From Symbiodinium natans (Eukaryota > Sar > Dinophyceae > Suessiales > Symbiodiniaceae), in assembly GCA_905221605.1 (NCBI GenBank), contig CAJNDS010002585.1, positions 1-64,000 on the forward strand: a stretch of DNA of 64,000 bases. The letters run 5' to 3'. Position 1 is the first letter of the stretch; each line of letters begins with the position of its first letter. The translations under genes were made by a program, and so were the position numbers. The notes under the pieces were generated by a model. The model did not search any database. It was not told the origin of the DNA and was given only the letters and a program-made list of their open reading frames with translations. Below, piece after piece: positions 1 through 9,151 of this stretch.

Positions 1-590
1 CATTCCATCCAAAATTTGGATAGGCATTCCATCCAAAATTTGGATAGGGACCTTGCCCCCCCCCAAGCTTCAGACAGCACCTTGCTCCGGCCCCCAGCAC
101 AACATTCCATCCAAAATTTGGATTGGGACCTTGCCCCCCCCAAGCTTCAGGCAGCACCTTGCTCCGGCCCCCAGCACAACATTCCATCCAAAATTTGGAT
201 AGGGACCTTGCCCCCCCCCAAGCTGCAGGCAGCACCTTGCTCCGGCCCCCAGCACAACATTCCATCCAAAATTTGGATAGGGACCTTGCCCCCCCCAAGC
301 TTCAGACAGCACCTTGCTCCGGCCCGCAGCACAACATTCCATCCAAAATTTGGATAGGGACCTTGCCCCCGCCCAAGCTTCAGACAGCACCTTGCTCCGG
401 CCCCCGGCACAACATTCCATCCAAAATTTGCCCAGCACAACATTCCATCCAAAATTTGGATAGGGACCTTGCCCCCCCCAAGCTTCAGGCAGCACCTTGC
501 TCCGGCCCCCAGAACAACATTCCATCCAAAATTTGGATAGGGACCTTGCCCCCCCCAAGCTTGCTTGTTGCTCCGGCCCCCAGCACAACA
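1..590. repeat. 77/78-bp satellite array, about 7 copies
   Basis: The start of the unit (CATTCCATCC) recurs at 103, 180, 258, 335, 413, 441 and 518, so the usual period is 77-78 bp with one short unit. Each unit contains ATCCAAAATTTGGAT, a perfect inverted repeat around one central A, then a C-rich run and an AAGCTT site. The array runs off the left edge of the window. Open frames through it exist only because the unit lacks stop codons. Confidence 0.9.
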
Positions 591-2228
591 ATGCTCCAGG
601 GGTACCTTTTCGGACCTTTTCGGAAACCTGGATCCAAGCGCACTTTGCGCAACAATGCTCCAGGGGTACCTTTGCGGACCTTTTCGGAGACCCTGGATCC
701 AAGCGGACCTTGCGCAACAATGCTCCAGGGGTACCTTTCCCGGACTTTTCGGAGACCCTGGATCCAAGCGGACCTTGCGCAACAATGCTCCGGGGGTACC
801 TTTTCCGACCTTTTCAGAGACCCTGGATCCAAGCGGACCTTGCGCAACAATGCTCCAGGGGTACCTTTTCGGACCTTTTCGGAGACCCTGGATCCAAGCG
901 GACCTTGCGCAACAATGCTCCAGGGGTACCTTTTCGGACCTTCTCGGAGACCCTGGATCCAAGCGGACCTTGCGCAACAATGCTCCAGGGGTACCTTTTC
1001 GGACCTTTTCGGAGACCCTGGATCCAAGCGGACCTTGCGCAACAATGCTCCAGGGGCACCTTTTCGGACCTTTTCGGAGACACTGGATCCAAGCGGACCT
1101 TGCGCAACAATGTACCTTTTCGGACCTTTTCGGAGACCCTGGATCCAAGCGGACCTTGCGCAACAATGCTCCAGGGTACCTTTTCGGTCCTTTTCCGAGA
1201 ATCTGGATCCAAGCGGACCTTGCACAACAATGCTCCTCAGGGGTACCTTTTCGGAGACCCTGGATCCAAGCGGACCTTGCACAACAATGCTCCAGGGGTA
1301 CCTTTTCGGACCTTTTCGGAGACCCTGGATCCAAGCGGACCCTGCGCAACAATGCTCCAGGGGTACCTTTTCGGACCTTTTCGGAGACCCTGGATCCAAG
1401 CGGACCTTGCGCAACCATGCTCCAGGGGTACGTTTTCGGACCTTTTCGGAGACCCTGGATCCCAGCAGACCTTGCGCAACAATGCTCCAGGGGTACCTTT
1501 GCGGACCTTTCCGAGATCCTTTTCGGACCTTTTTGGAGACCCTGGATCCAAGCGGACCTTGCGCAACAATGCTCCAGGGGTACCTTTTCGGACCTTTTCG
1601 GAGACCCTGGATCCAAGCGGACCTTGCGCAAAAATGCTCCAGGGGTACCTTTTCGGACCTTTCCGGAGACCCTGGATCCAAGCGGACCTTGAGCAACAAT
1701 GCTCCAGCCTTTTCGGAGACCCTGGATCCAAAAGCGGACCTTGCGCAACAATGCTCCAGGGGTACCTTTTCGGACCTACCTTTTCGGACCTTTTGGGAGA
1801 CCCTGGGCGGACCTTGCGCAACAATGCTCCAGGGGTACCTGTTCGGACCTTTTCGGAGACCCTGGATCCAAGCGGACCTTGCGCAACAATGCTCCAGGGG
1901 TACCCTTTCGGACCTTTTCGGAGACCCTGGATCCAAGCGGACCTTGCTCAACAATGCTCCAGGGGTACCTTTTCGGACCTTTTTGGAGACCCTGGATCCA
2001 AGCGGACCTTGCGCAACAATGCTCCAGGGGTACCTTTTCGGACCTTTTCGGAGACCCTGGATCCAAGCGGACCTTGCGCAAAAATGCTCCAGGGGTACCT
2101 TTTCGGACCTTTCCGGAGACCCTGGATCCAAGCGGACCTTGCGCAACAATGCTCCAGCCTTTTCGGAGACCCTGGATCCAAGCGGACCTTGCGCAGCAAT
2201 GCTCCAGGGTACCTTTTCGGACCTTTTC
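591..2228. repeat. 65-bp satellite array, about 25 copies
   Basis: ATGCTCC recurs every 65 bp (for example at 655, 720, 785, 850). The unit carries GGTACC and GGATCC sites, two TTTTCGGA blocks, and a TCCAGGG / CCCTGGA inverted pair. A few units are shortened (near 1110, 1250, 1700, 2150). Stop codons are nearly absent in several frames on both strands, giving spurious open frames of up to about 740 codons. The 77-bp array changes abruptly into this one near 590. Confidence 0.92.
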
Positions 2229-2256
2229 GGACCCATTGTGGGCAGCCTGAGGTTGC

Positions 2257-2635
2257 TCTGGGGCTTTGCGAGCACTCGGTCCAACTGTTGGACCCATTGT
2301 GGGCGCCTCACGGTGGGGTGGAGGAGAGCATGCCTGAGCCCTTTGGGCTAAGGGAACGCATTGCCCTCGAGTCCACTATGCAGTCCTTCTTGCTTGCGAG
2401 TTTGCCAGAGAAAGGCATAGAAGACGAATACAAACATTGTACATACGTCTTTGCTGCTCTAGCTCGCAACTGCAAAGACAGGAATACCTGGGTTCGGGGA
2501 GGCTGGACGCTGTCTGGATCCGGCAAGCCGAGCACAGTGGCATAAAGTCTTGCAGGATAAGGGGCAAAGCCCCAAAGCAACCTCACTGCCCACAATGGGT
2601 CCAACGGTTGGACCGAGTGCTCGCAAAGCCCCACC
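2257..2635. repeat. inverted repeat pair with about 45-bp arms
   Basis: Positions 2257-2303 (TGGGGCTTTGCGAGCACTCG and onward) reappear as the reverse complement at about 2590-2635, with a single mismatch in the GTCCAAC-GTTGGAC core. The arms enclose about 285 bp of non-repetitive DNA. Each arm contains its own small palindrome (GTCCAACNGTTGGAC). This could be a foldback element or an inverted duplication. No target-site duplication was identified. Confidence 0.7.
2312..2545 (+). CDS. exon-like open segment inside the inverted pair, unknown function
   Basis: This frame gives about 77 residues ending in a TAA, with balanced composition (for example LRERIALESTMQSFLLASL and a following acidic/aromatic stretch). 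It looks more like protein than the surrounding satellites. The frame is open upstream only because it runs into the stop-free 65-bp array, so the real 5' boundary is not visible. No family is recognised. It may be an exon remnant or a chance frame. Confidence 0.22.
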   Translation, partial: GGVEESMPEPFGLRERIALESTMQSFLLASLPEKGIEDEYKHCTYVFAALARNCKDRNTWVRGGWTLSGSGKPSTVA

Positions 2636-2793
2636 CTGCTTAACATCGGCGGCTAGGACTACTTGAGCGGTGCAAGATTTCGGCCATTGGAGCTAATCCG
2701 GCCGGTAGCTTTTCACATGCAATGTTAAAAAGGAGGCACGGGGAACACAAAAAGACGTTTCTGAAAAGCGGTGCAAGATTTTGTCCATCCACT

Positions 2794-3843
2794 GTTGCTC
2801 TTAAGGCAGGGGCCCATCCAAGCTTTAGACAAAACCTTGATCCTGCCCTCAGGGCGGCATTCCATCCAAAATTTGGATAGAACCTTGCCCTTAAGGCAGG
2901 GGCCTATCCAAGCTTTAGACAAAACCTTGGTCCTGCCAGGGCAGCATTCCATCCAAAATTTGGATAGAACCTTGTTCTTAAGGCAGGTGCCCATCCAAGC
3001 TGTGGACAAGACCTTGGTCCTGCCCTCAGGGCGGCATTCTATCCAAAATTTGGATAGAACCTTGTTCTTAAGGCAGGGGCCCATCCAAGCTGTGGACAAA
3101 ACCTTGGTCCTGCCCTCAGGGCGGCATTCTATCCAAAATTTGGATAGAACCTTGCTCTTAAGGCAGGGGCCCATCCAAGCTTTAGACAAAACCTTGGTCC
3201 TGCCCTCAGGGCGGCATTCTATGCAACATTTGGATAGAACCTTGCTCTTAAGGCAGGGGCCCATCCAAGCTTTAGACAAAACCTTGGTCCTGCCCTCAGG
3301 GCGGCATTCTATCCAACATTTGGATAGAACCTTGCTCTTAAGGCAGGGGCCCATCCAAGCTTTAGACAAAACCTTGGTCCTGCCCTCAGGGCGGCATTCT
3401 ATCCAAAATTTGGATAGAACCTTGCTTCTAAGGCAGGGGCCCATCCAAGCTTTAGACAAAACCTTGGTCCTGCCCTCAGGGCGGCATTCTATCCAACATT
3501 TGGATAGAAATTTGCTCTTAAGGCAGGGGCCCATCCAATCTTTAGACAAAACCTTGGTCCTGCCCTCAGGGCGGCATTCTATCCAAAATTTGGATAGAAC
3601 CTTGCTCTTAAGGCAGGTGCCCATCCAAGCTTTAGACAAAACCTTGGTCCTGCCCTCAGGGCGGCATTCTATCCAAAATTTGGATAGAACCTTGCTCTTA
3701 AGGCAGGGGCCCATCCAAGCTTTAGACAAAACCTTGGTCCTGCCCTCAGGGCGGCATTCTATCCAAAATTTGGATAGAACCTTGCTCTTAAGGCAGGGGC
3801 CCATCCAATCTTTAGACAAAACCTTGGTCCTGCCCTCAGGGCG
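2794..3843. repeat. 90-bp satellite array, about 11.7 copies
   Basis: The unit start (CTTGCTCTTAAGG) falls at 2794, 2884, 2971, 3061, 3151, 3241, 3331, 3421, 3511, 3601, 3691 and 3781. The period is 90 bp with one 87-bp unit. Each unit carries a palindrome with 11-bp arms TTCTATCCAAA / TTTGGATAGAA and a GCCC-TCA-GGGC hairpin. Sequence and order of blocks match the 77-bp array at 1-590, so the two are diverged relatives. The last unit is cut where the retroelement sequence begins. Confidence 0.93.
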
Positions 3844-4620
3844 GAAGATCGAGGTTGAGATCGCGCAGGGAAACATTCGTGGCAACCCGCGCTCCTGCCT
3901 CGCGGCAAATGCGTGCTGCTGCACGTTCGAGGGGGCCAGCACGGCGGGCTAACACCCCGACCTGCGCGCACGCGGACCGGTGGTCCCCGAGCGCGTCGAG
4001 GTTGCCTCCGCAAGGGCATCGCGCGGGTGTAAGCGGCAGCGGTAGCCTCAGCCGGCGAAGCAGCAGGATGCGGTACTCGGCATCGGGTACGTCCGTGTCC
4101 CGGCTCGTTGGGAAGGCTGTGAAAGCGCAGCTCGCGGCGTCGCCACTCTGCGACAGCAGCAGTGCTCGAGACGCAGGGTCAAGATCTGAAAATAGCGTCT
4201 CGAGCACGCGCTTGTCAGTGGCCGTCGTTGCCGCGTGCTGCCAGCCCGGCCGTCCGATGCCAGGTTCGCGCCTGCCAGGAGGTGCTTCGGAGTCACTTTC
4301 GAACAGCGTTGCCCATGAGGGTGCTCGGAAGCCTTGCGCTCGCAAGTACTCTGCGGCCTGAGCGGCGGCGCGAGTGCTTGCGGGCGTGCCAGCCGCCTCT
4401 ACATCGAGAAGTGGGCGGACAAGTTCTGCAAGGACGCCCGGCTGTCGGTCACGCAGCACCTGCAACGTGTCCGCCCAAGATGCCCAATAGGCAGCGTAAC
4501 GCTGCCTTTCGGCGGACCCGAGCCCCAGGCCTCCTAGTCGAAGGGGGAGTTGGGCTCGCCGCGCGCTCAGTTCCGGCATCGTCCCCGTGTCCCCGCCCGA
4601 CTGCGGTGTCATGCTGGGCA
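3836..4620 (-). pseudogene. retroelement: post-RT region with Cys/His knuckle, truncated
   Basis: This frame follows the reverse transcriptase after a frameshift near 4590-4615. It begins with a conserved-looking GGLGLGSAERQRYAAYWASW segment typical of the region after the RT in these elements. Near its end is C-P-C-G-G, then D-H and C (Cys at codons 4016-4018 and 4010-4012, then H and C), an arrangement CxCx9Hx3C like the knuckle that precedes the endonuclease in some non-LTR elements. The frame ends at a TGA formed by the satellite junction, so the following domain is absent. Confidence 0.75.
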
Positions 4621-6110
4621 GCAAAGTCCGCTGTGTCAGTTGGGGCGAGGGTCCGCAGCAAGTAAACGCAACGGGGCGCGGCGCAGTAGAGGAGCAGCAG
4701 CCACGCACTCTGCAAGTGGGGGACGTGCGGGATTCGCTGAAGCAGGCGGTCGTGCTCAAGCAACTTTTGCGCCAGCTTGTCCGCGATGAACGCACGGCTC
4801 CCAATCGGGCTACCCAGCACAACTATCCCTTGCTGCGAAGCGGGGAGCGCCCAGCTGCCAGTCCAGCATGGGTTCGCGGGGTCCTCTGGCGGCAGCAGCC
4901 CCGGCGGTTCCTCGCCCGCGCTGTTCCAAGCGCGGGTCTTGCCGAGATGCACGCGGATGTTCGCATGCCTGGGAAGGGCCTCGCGGACGATGTGGAACTG
5001 GTTCGCCGTATGCTCTGGCGGGCCTGTGACGTATACGTCGTCGAGGACGGCGAAGAGTTGGTCCGTCGAGCGCAGGCGGGCTTGCACTGCCGTCAACGCC
5101 GCATGCTGCCCCAATGCGAACAGGGCTGGCATTAGGGGGTCCCCCTGTTCCCCACCTTCTCCCTGGCGCACTTCGTGCGCTGTGCCTTGGGCGTCGTAGA
5201 ACAAGTAGGTGCTGGGGGAGCCATAAAACAGCGCGGCATACGGCAGAATGTCGCTCAGTTCGGGTCGTGCCGCGATTGCTGCAAGCATGCTGTGGCGCGA
5301 GATGTGGTCGTACGCCCCGACGCCATCGACGCTCAGTACGGTGGTTCGTGGGTCACGCTCGGTGGCCGCCCGCACCAACCGCTGTAATGTTTCCGCCCCA
5401 GCCTTTGTGCTGAGCGCATATTGGAAGGGGGCGCACGCTCGCTGGAACTCGTCCCCATACTGTTGTGCGAGTGTGCGCGCAACCACCCGCCGGAAGGCGT
5501 CGCCCATCACCAAAGCTCGCACGCCGCCCGTGGGTTTGGATAGCGCCACCATTCGGCCGAGGCGCAGGGCGGGTATGATCGCTGCCGGCACTTGTCCGGA
5601 AGCGAGTTTGCGGGCGGCATGGGTTAACAGCTGCGCGCAGTCTTCATCGTCCAGCAGCACGCGCAGGTGCTCCCCTGTGCATCCCGACGGTCCCGCAGCG
5701 GCGCCCTTCCGCGCTTTGCGGACATTGGTGATGAGCCGATCCCGGCATAACTCGACGGGCCTCATGCTGTTGCGACACAGCTCTGGGTCAACGGGAATCT
5801 GAGGTTCAGGTGGCCGCCGGAGTGGGTCACGCAAGGCAGCGAGTGTCTCCTGGCTTGTGGGCGCGAGTGGCAAAGCAGTAAGCGCCTTGGCCGCCGCGGA
5901 AAGCTCACCAAGGTGGGCTAGAGCTGCAGCTCGTTCGGAGCGACGGCGGAGGTCGACATCTTCGGCCTCGGCCCCGTTTGCTACATTACCCTCGGACGGC
6001 CGGGCCGCATCCCTCGGCGCTGGTGTTGCTGCGGCTGCGCCATGGCGGAGCAGTTCGGGCCAGTGCCCCGCCAGGAACGCTTGTTCGCGGCGTCGCAGTT
6101 GGCACGCGGG
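4590..6110 (-). pseudogene. retroelement reverse transcriptase domain
   Basis: The RT is recognisable by ordered motifs: RKARKGAAAGPSGCTGEHL; SKPTGGVRALVMGDAFRR; motif A VLSVDGVGAYDHI with the catalytic Asp codon at 5325-5327; motif B GEQGDPLMPALFAL; and motif C FAVLDDVYV with Asp codons at 5040-5042 and 5037-5039. The catalytic aspartates are all present. The domain is flanked by frameshifts near 6.1 kb upstream and 4.6 kb downstream. Function would be copying element RNA into DNA at the target site. Motif order fits non-LTR (LINE-like) RTs rather than LTR elements. Confidence 0.88.
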
Positions 6111-7300
6111 ATTGGCCTGGGGCACGGAACAACAGCATGCGGGGCGCCAACATGAAGAGCTTCCATCCGTCACACTCGTCTTCGATAGTGGCGGCGTCGC
6201 GCAACGTCTCCAACGCCGTTCGAAAAGCAGTGCGCAGCAGTCCTCTGAGTTGGCGAGGCGGCGTTTGGAGAGTGTATACGCGCTGGCTAAGAAGCTCGCT
6301 GAGCTGCAGCGGGCGGAGGGTGCCGAGGTGGCTGCGCAGTGTCGGCGACGAGGCGGGGTGTGCCGGCACAGGCTCTGGGACTGCCTCGGCATCATCCTCC
6401 TGGGCGTGCGCGGCGGCGCATGCTGGGTCACCGCGGCGGCAGCGTCCACGGCCCTTCCCCCGTGCACCACGTCCTCGGCGCCCGCGTCCATTTGGGTTTC
6501 CGCCGTTCGCCGCGGCGGCGGCCATGACTCCGTCGTCGGCGTCCGGGGTCAGTGCCAAGCTGCCCGCTGCTACGTCGGGGGCAGCGGCCGCCCGCGTGTC
6601 TGCTTGCATGCGCAATGCGATGTCATGCGCCTCGGTGGCCGTGGCGAGTCCCCCGAATGCTTCGAGCAACGCCGATTGCACTGCGGCAGACAGGTACCCT
6701 TCGTCGTCCATACACGCGGCGACGGCTGCCCCGAGGCTCAGCGGCGCTGCTTGGGGCAACGCGGCAAGTTCGGCCACGAGAACTTCGTCCCGTGGCGAAA
6801 GTTGCTCCTGCGCCTCGCTGGCGTCGAGTTGGGCAACGGCATGCATTTGGCGGGCCAGGGTGCGCGGGTCAACCGGCCACGAGTCGCGCAATGCGCGGAC
6901 CACGTCAAGCCAACGTTGGCCTATGCGCGCCTCTTGGCTCCATGCCCGGTAGGCGGCCTCGGTGAGGTGACCAGCCGCGGCATGTAGCAGCGGGATGTGC
7001 AGCCAAGAATGCCGTCCTCGTGATGGCCATGCTTCGGCAGGGCACGCTCGGAACCAACGTCGCGACTCGGGAGCGGCAGGCCCCCGCGGCGGCGTCTCAA
7101 GGGTATGCGGAGTGTCATAGCCGGGCGTGGACTCGTCGACCTGAGTGGGGGCGGCGTCTCCTGGTCCGTGCGGGCGGCCTGGGGACATTGGCGGGCTCGC
7201 CGGCGGGGAAGCAAACGGCGTTGTAGCGCTGAATGTGTCCGAAATGCATGCTTTCCACGTCGCCTGCGCGCGGCTCCCCATCCAAGACGTGGTGGTCGTG
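6095..7300 (-). pseudogene. retroelement: linker region upstream of the RT
   Basis: A second frame carries helical, protein-like sequence (for example WSQEARIGQRWLDVVRALRD and LSPRDEVLVAELAALPQA) followed by a Gly/Arg-rich basic stretch near 6500 and GWKLFMLAPRMLLFRAPG just before the RT frame. The signal leaves this frame at about 6095-6115. No catalytic motif was recognised. The basic Gly/Arg stretch could bind nucleic acid, which is inference. The same frame upstream of about 7300 is not protein-like and is probably read-through. Confidence 0.6.
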
Positions 7301-7640
7301 CGACGCGGCCGGACGGGCGGAGGGCAGCAGCTGCATTTGGGCAAGCGCGTGCAGCGCACGCTGTCGACGCTGCTCCAGGTCGCCATCGGGCGGCGGCCCG
7401 GGGTGCGCAGCCTCCCCAACTCGCCTGCCATGGTGAGGGTGCGGCGGCCATTCGATGACGCCACCCACAACGGCTGACCGCCGCCCCACCCCGGTGCATG
7501 CATTGAACGTGCTCCTTTCCTTGTTACTGCCCCCCGCCGCGTCGGCGAGCGGGCACATTGGTGGGGCGCGGGGCTGCAGCATCGGCGACGGGTTTGCTGT
7601 CGACGAGAAGACGAGCCAGCAGCGCTGCGGGTGTGCAGTG
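7115..7640 (-). pseudogene. retroelement: segment with GEAAHPGP motif
   Basis: This frame contains RVGEAAHPGPPPDGDLEQRR at about 7394-7423 and below, followed by a helical stretch ALHALAQMQLL. Motifs of the form GEAxNPGP precede the main open frame in many dinoflagellate retroelement-like proteins (my recollection of the family). The xPGP ending resembles the core of 2A-type peptides but has His where Asn is usual. The frame ends at a stop at 7115, while the coding signal has moved to the next frame by then. Confidence 0.55.
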
Positions 7641-8054
7641 TGATGCTTGCGACAACTCGCGCGCGGCTGCTTCGCCTCCTTGCAGCAAGTAATGCAGCAC
7701 CTCGTGCCGGTGTGGGTCCTGTGTGCGGGCCGAAAGCTCGCGCAGAAGGGCCTCCCAGCTGCACGGGGCACTCTCCGCCGTGTGTCCACCCGCCAAAGCA
7801 GCCATCGTGGCCACTGCGCGGCGAAAGAGCAAGCCAAGGAGGACGCCCAAAAGCAACCAGCCCCAAGCAAGCGCAAGTGGCCCGAAGCCCGGGGTGAAGT
7901 ACCGAGGGGTGGCGCCGCTGCACATGAGGGCTGCATGAGCCAAGCTTTCCCGGCACGTCGGTGGCAAGGAAGCGGCCCACCACACAGCCGAGGAGGCGGC
8001 CGAGTAAGCTCCGGCACATGCTGCCAAGAGTTGCCCGATCACAGTTGCCGACAT
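7524..8054 (-). CDS. retroelement first open frame, 176 codons, two hydrophobic segments
   Basis: The ATG at 8054 lies 46 bp after the relict spliced leaders, a plausible mature start. The product has a hydrophobic stretch near residues 4-30 and a clear membrane-like segment near residues 57-75 (LALAWGWLLLGVLLGLLF), then a helical part (HEVLHYLLQGGEAAARELS). It overlaps the following segment in another frame, so it is either a separate ORF1 or the N-terminus of one frameshifted polyprotein. No nucleic-acid-binding motif is visible. Function unknown. Confidence 0.5.
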   Translation of the reverse strand: MSATVIGQLLAACAGAYSAASSAVWWAASLPPTCRESLAHAALMCSGATPRYFTPGFGPLALAWGWLLLGVLLGLLFRRAVATMAALAGGHTAESAPCSWEALLRELSARTQDPHRHEVLHYLLQGGEAAARELSQASHCTPAALLARLLVDSKPVADAAAPRPTNVPARRRGGGQ

Positions 8055-8100
8055 GGCATGAGGGTGCGCGGTTCAGCAAAAAACCGTCCAAGAATTTCGA

Positions 8101-8131
8101 CTTGAGCCAACAAAATCTTGAGCCAAAATAG
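8101..8131 (-). other. two tandem relict dinoflagellate spliced leaders
   Basis: On the minus strand 8131-8117 reads CTATTTTGGCTCAAG, matching the last 15 nt of the dinoflagellate spliced leader at 14 positions. It is followed directly by 8116-8101, ATTTTGTTGGCTCAAG, a second copy with a 3-nt insertion. Tandem truncated leaders are the known signature of trans-spliced mRNA that was reverse transcribed, reinserted, trans-spliced and reinserted again. They sit at the 5' end of the retroelement. Confidence 0.82.
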
Positions 8132-8599
8132 AAATTTGCAGGAGAAAATCAGGTTTTGCGCAGGGGGACGCCTCCCAGAAGCCTCCCAAAGGCCTGCCAG
8201 GGCCTCCCAGGGCCTCCCAGAGCCCCGGTGTGAGACAAGAAGCTCCCAGGGCCGCCGGCGAGGGAGGGGGGAGAGGGGGGCGGAGGGGGGGGCGGAGGGG
8301 GGGGCTCACAAAAAATGAAAAAACGCAATGGCCCAGCTGAACCTATTAAAGCGCCCCTGGTCCAGCAGACAGGCCGCTGTCGGGAGGCCCTCCAGAGGGT
8401 CCAAGGAGGCCTCCAGGGGGGCCCCAGGCCAAACACCTCCCGCGAGCAAAGGCTCGATTTTTGGGTATTTGCATGTGCCACTTGGCGACCCCTTCAGGGG
8501 TGTGCCTGCAGGCCCGGTCAGCCTAGATCGGGCCTGCGTGGTCTCGCTGAGCGCTCGACGGCGCCCACTCACCTCTAGAGTGAGAGGGGTGGTGGGCGG
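8132..8599. other. GC-rich spacer with CCTCCCAG repeats
   Basis: Upstream of the leaders there is a run of GCCTCCCAG-like decamers (8166-8225), then a G-rich stretch (8263-8305), then unremarkable sequence up to the telomere block. No convincing open frame was seen. Confidence 0.6.
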
Positions 8600-9034
8600 G
8601 TTTAGGGTTTTTTAGGGTTTAGGGTTCAGGGTTCAGGGTTTAGGGGTTTAGGGTTTAGGGTTTGCGGTTTAGGGTTTAGGGTTTAGGGGTTCTAGGATTT
8701 AGGGTAGGGGTTTAGGGTTTAGGGTTTGGGGGGTTTTAGGGTTTAGGGTTTAGGGTTAGGGTTTAGGGTTTAGGGTTTAGGGTTTAGGGTTTAGGGTTTA
8801 GGGTTTAGGGTTTAGGGTTTAGGGTTTAGGGTTTAGGGGTTTAGGGTTTAGGGGGTTTTAGGGTTTAGGGTTAGGGTTTAGGGTTTAGGGTTGAGGGTTG
8901 AGGGTTTAGGGTTTAGGGTTTAGAGTTTAGGGTTTAGGGTTTAGGGGGTTTTAGGGTTTAGGGGGTTTTAGGGTTTTAGGGTTTAGGGGGTTTTAGGGTT
9001 TAGGGTTTGGGGGGTTTTAGGGTTTAGGGTTTTG
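8600..9034. repeat. interstitial telomere array, TTTAGGG type, about 430 bp
   Basis: Nearly continuous TTTAGGG units on the plus strand, with variants TTTAGGGG, TTCAGGG, GTTAGGG and TTTGGGGGG. A perfect core lies at about 8757-8835. The heptamer is the plant/algal-type telomere repeat, also used by dinoflagellates. The array is internal, flanked by the GC-rich spacer and a 14-bp minisatellite. Confidence 0.95.
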
Positions 9035-9151
9035 AGGCTTCAGGGTACAAGAACACTCGGCCCTGCGTAGGTCCCCAACGTTGCGCGTGCACCTTGGACA
9101 CAGACGGCGCGTGCACTTTGGAAGCGCGCGCGCGCGTGCACCTTGGAAGTG

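Larger units (their letters stand above)
3844..8131 (-). mobile_element. non-LTR-type dinoflagellate retroelement, 5' end present, 3' end lost
   Basis: Reading from 8131 down there are two relict spliced leaders, a short leader of about 46 bp, an open frame with hydrophobic segments, a GEAAHPGP segment, a long linker, a reverse transcriptase, and a CxC-H-C knuckle. The coding signal moves between reading frames at about 7.6-7.5, 7.3-7.1, 6.1 and 4.6 kb, so no single intact polyprotein is encoded. Coding stops abruptly at 3836-3843, where the 90-bp satellite starts. The 3' domain expected after the knuckle and any poly-A or 3' UTR are missing. The block is visibly more GC-rich than its surroundings. 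Confidence 0.85.

Noticed and set aside
16-2351. Open frames of up to 742 codons on both strands in the 65- and 77-bp arrays
   Set aside because: They arise because the repeat units lack stop codons in most frames. The translations are just shifted readings of the same unit.
2725-3952. About 400-codon frames on both strands across 2.7-3.9 kb
   Set aside because: The 90-bp unit is a multiple of three and stop-free, so both strands stay open. There is no sign of protein selection.
5857-6987. Long plus-strand frames opposite the retroelement (for example 376 codons)
   Set aside because: Antisense shadows of the GC-rich RT region. The minus strand carries clear RT motifs.
7300-8091. N-terminal part of the 701-codon minus-strand frame starting at 8091
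   Set aside because: Upstream of about 7300 its translation is not protein-like. The coding signal in that interval lies in two other frames.
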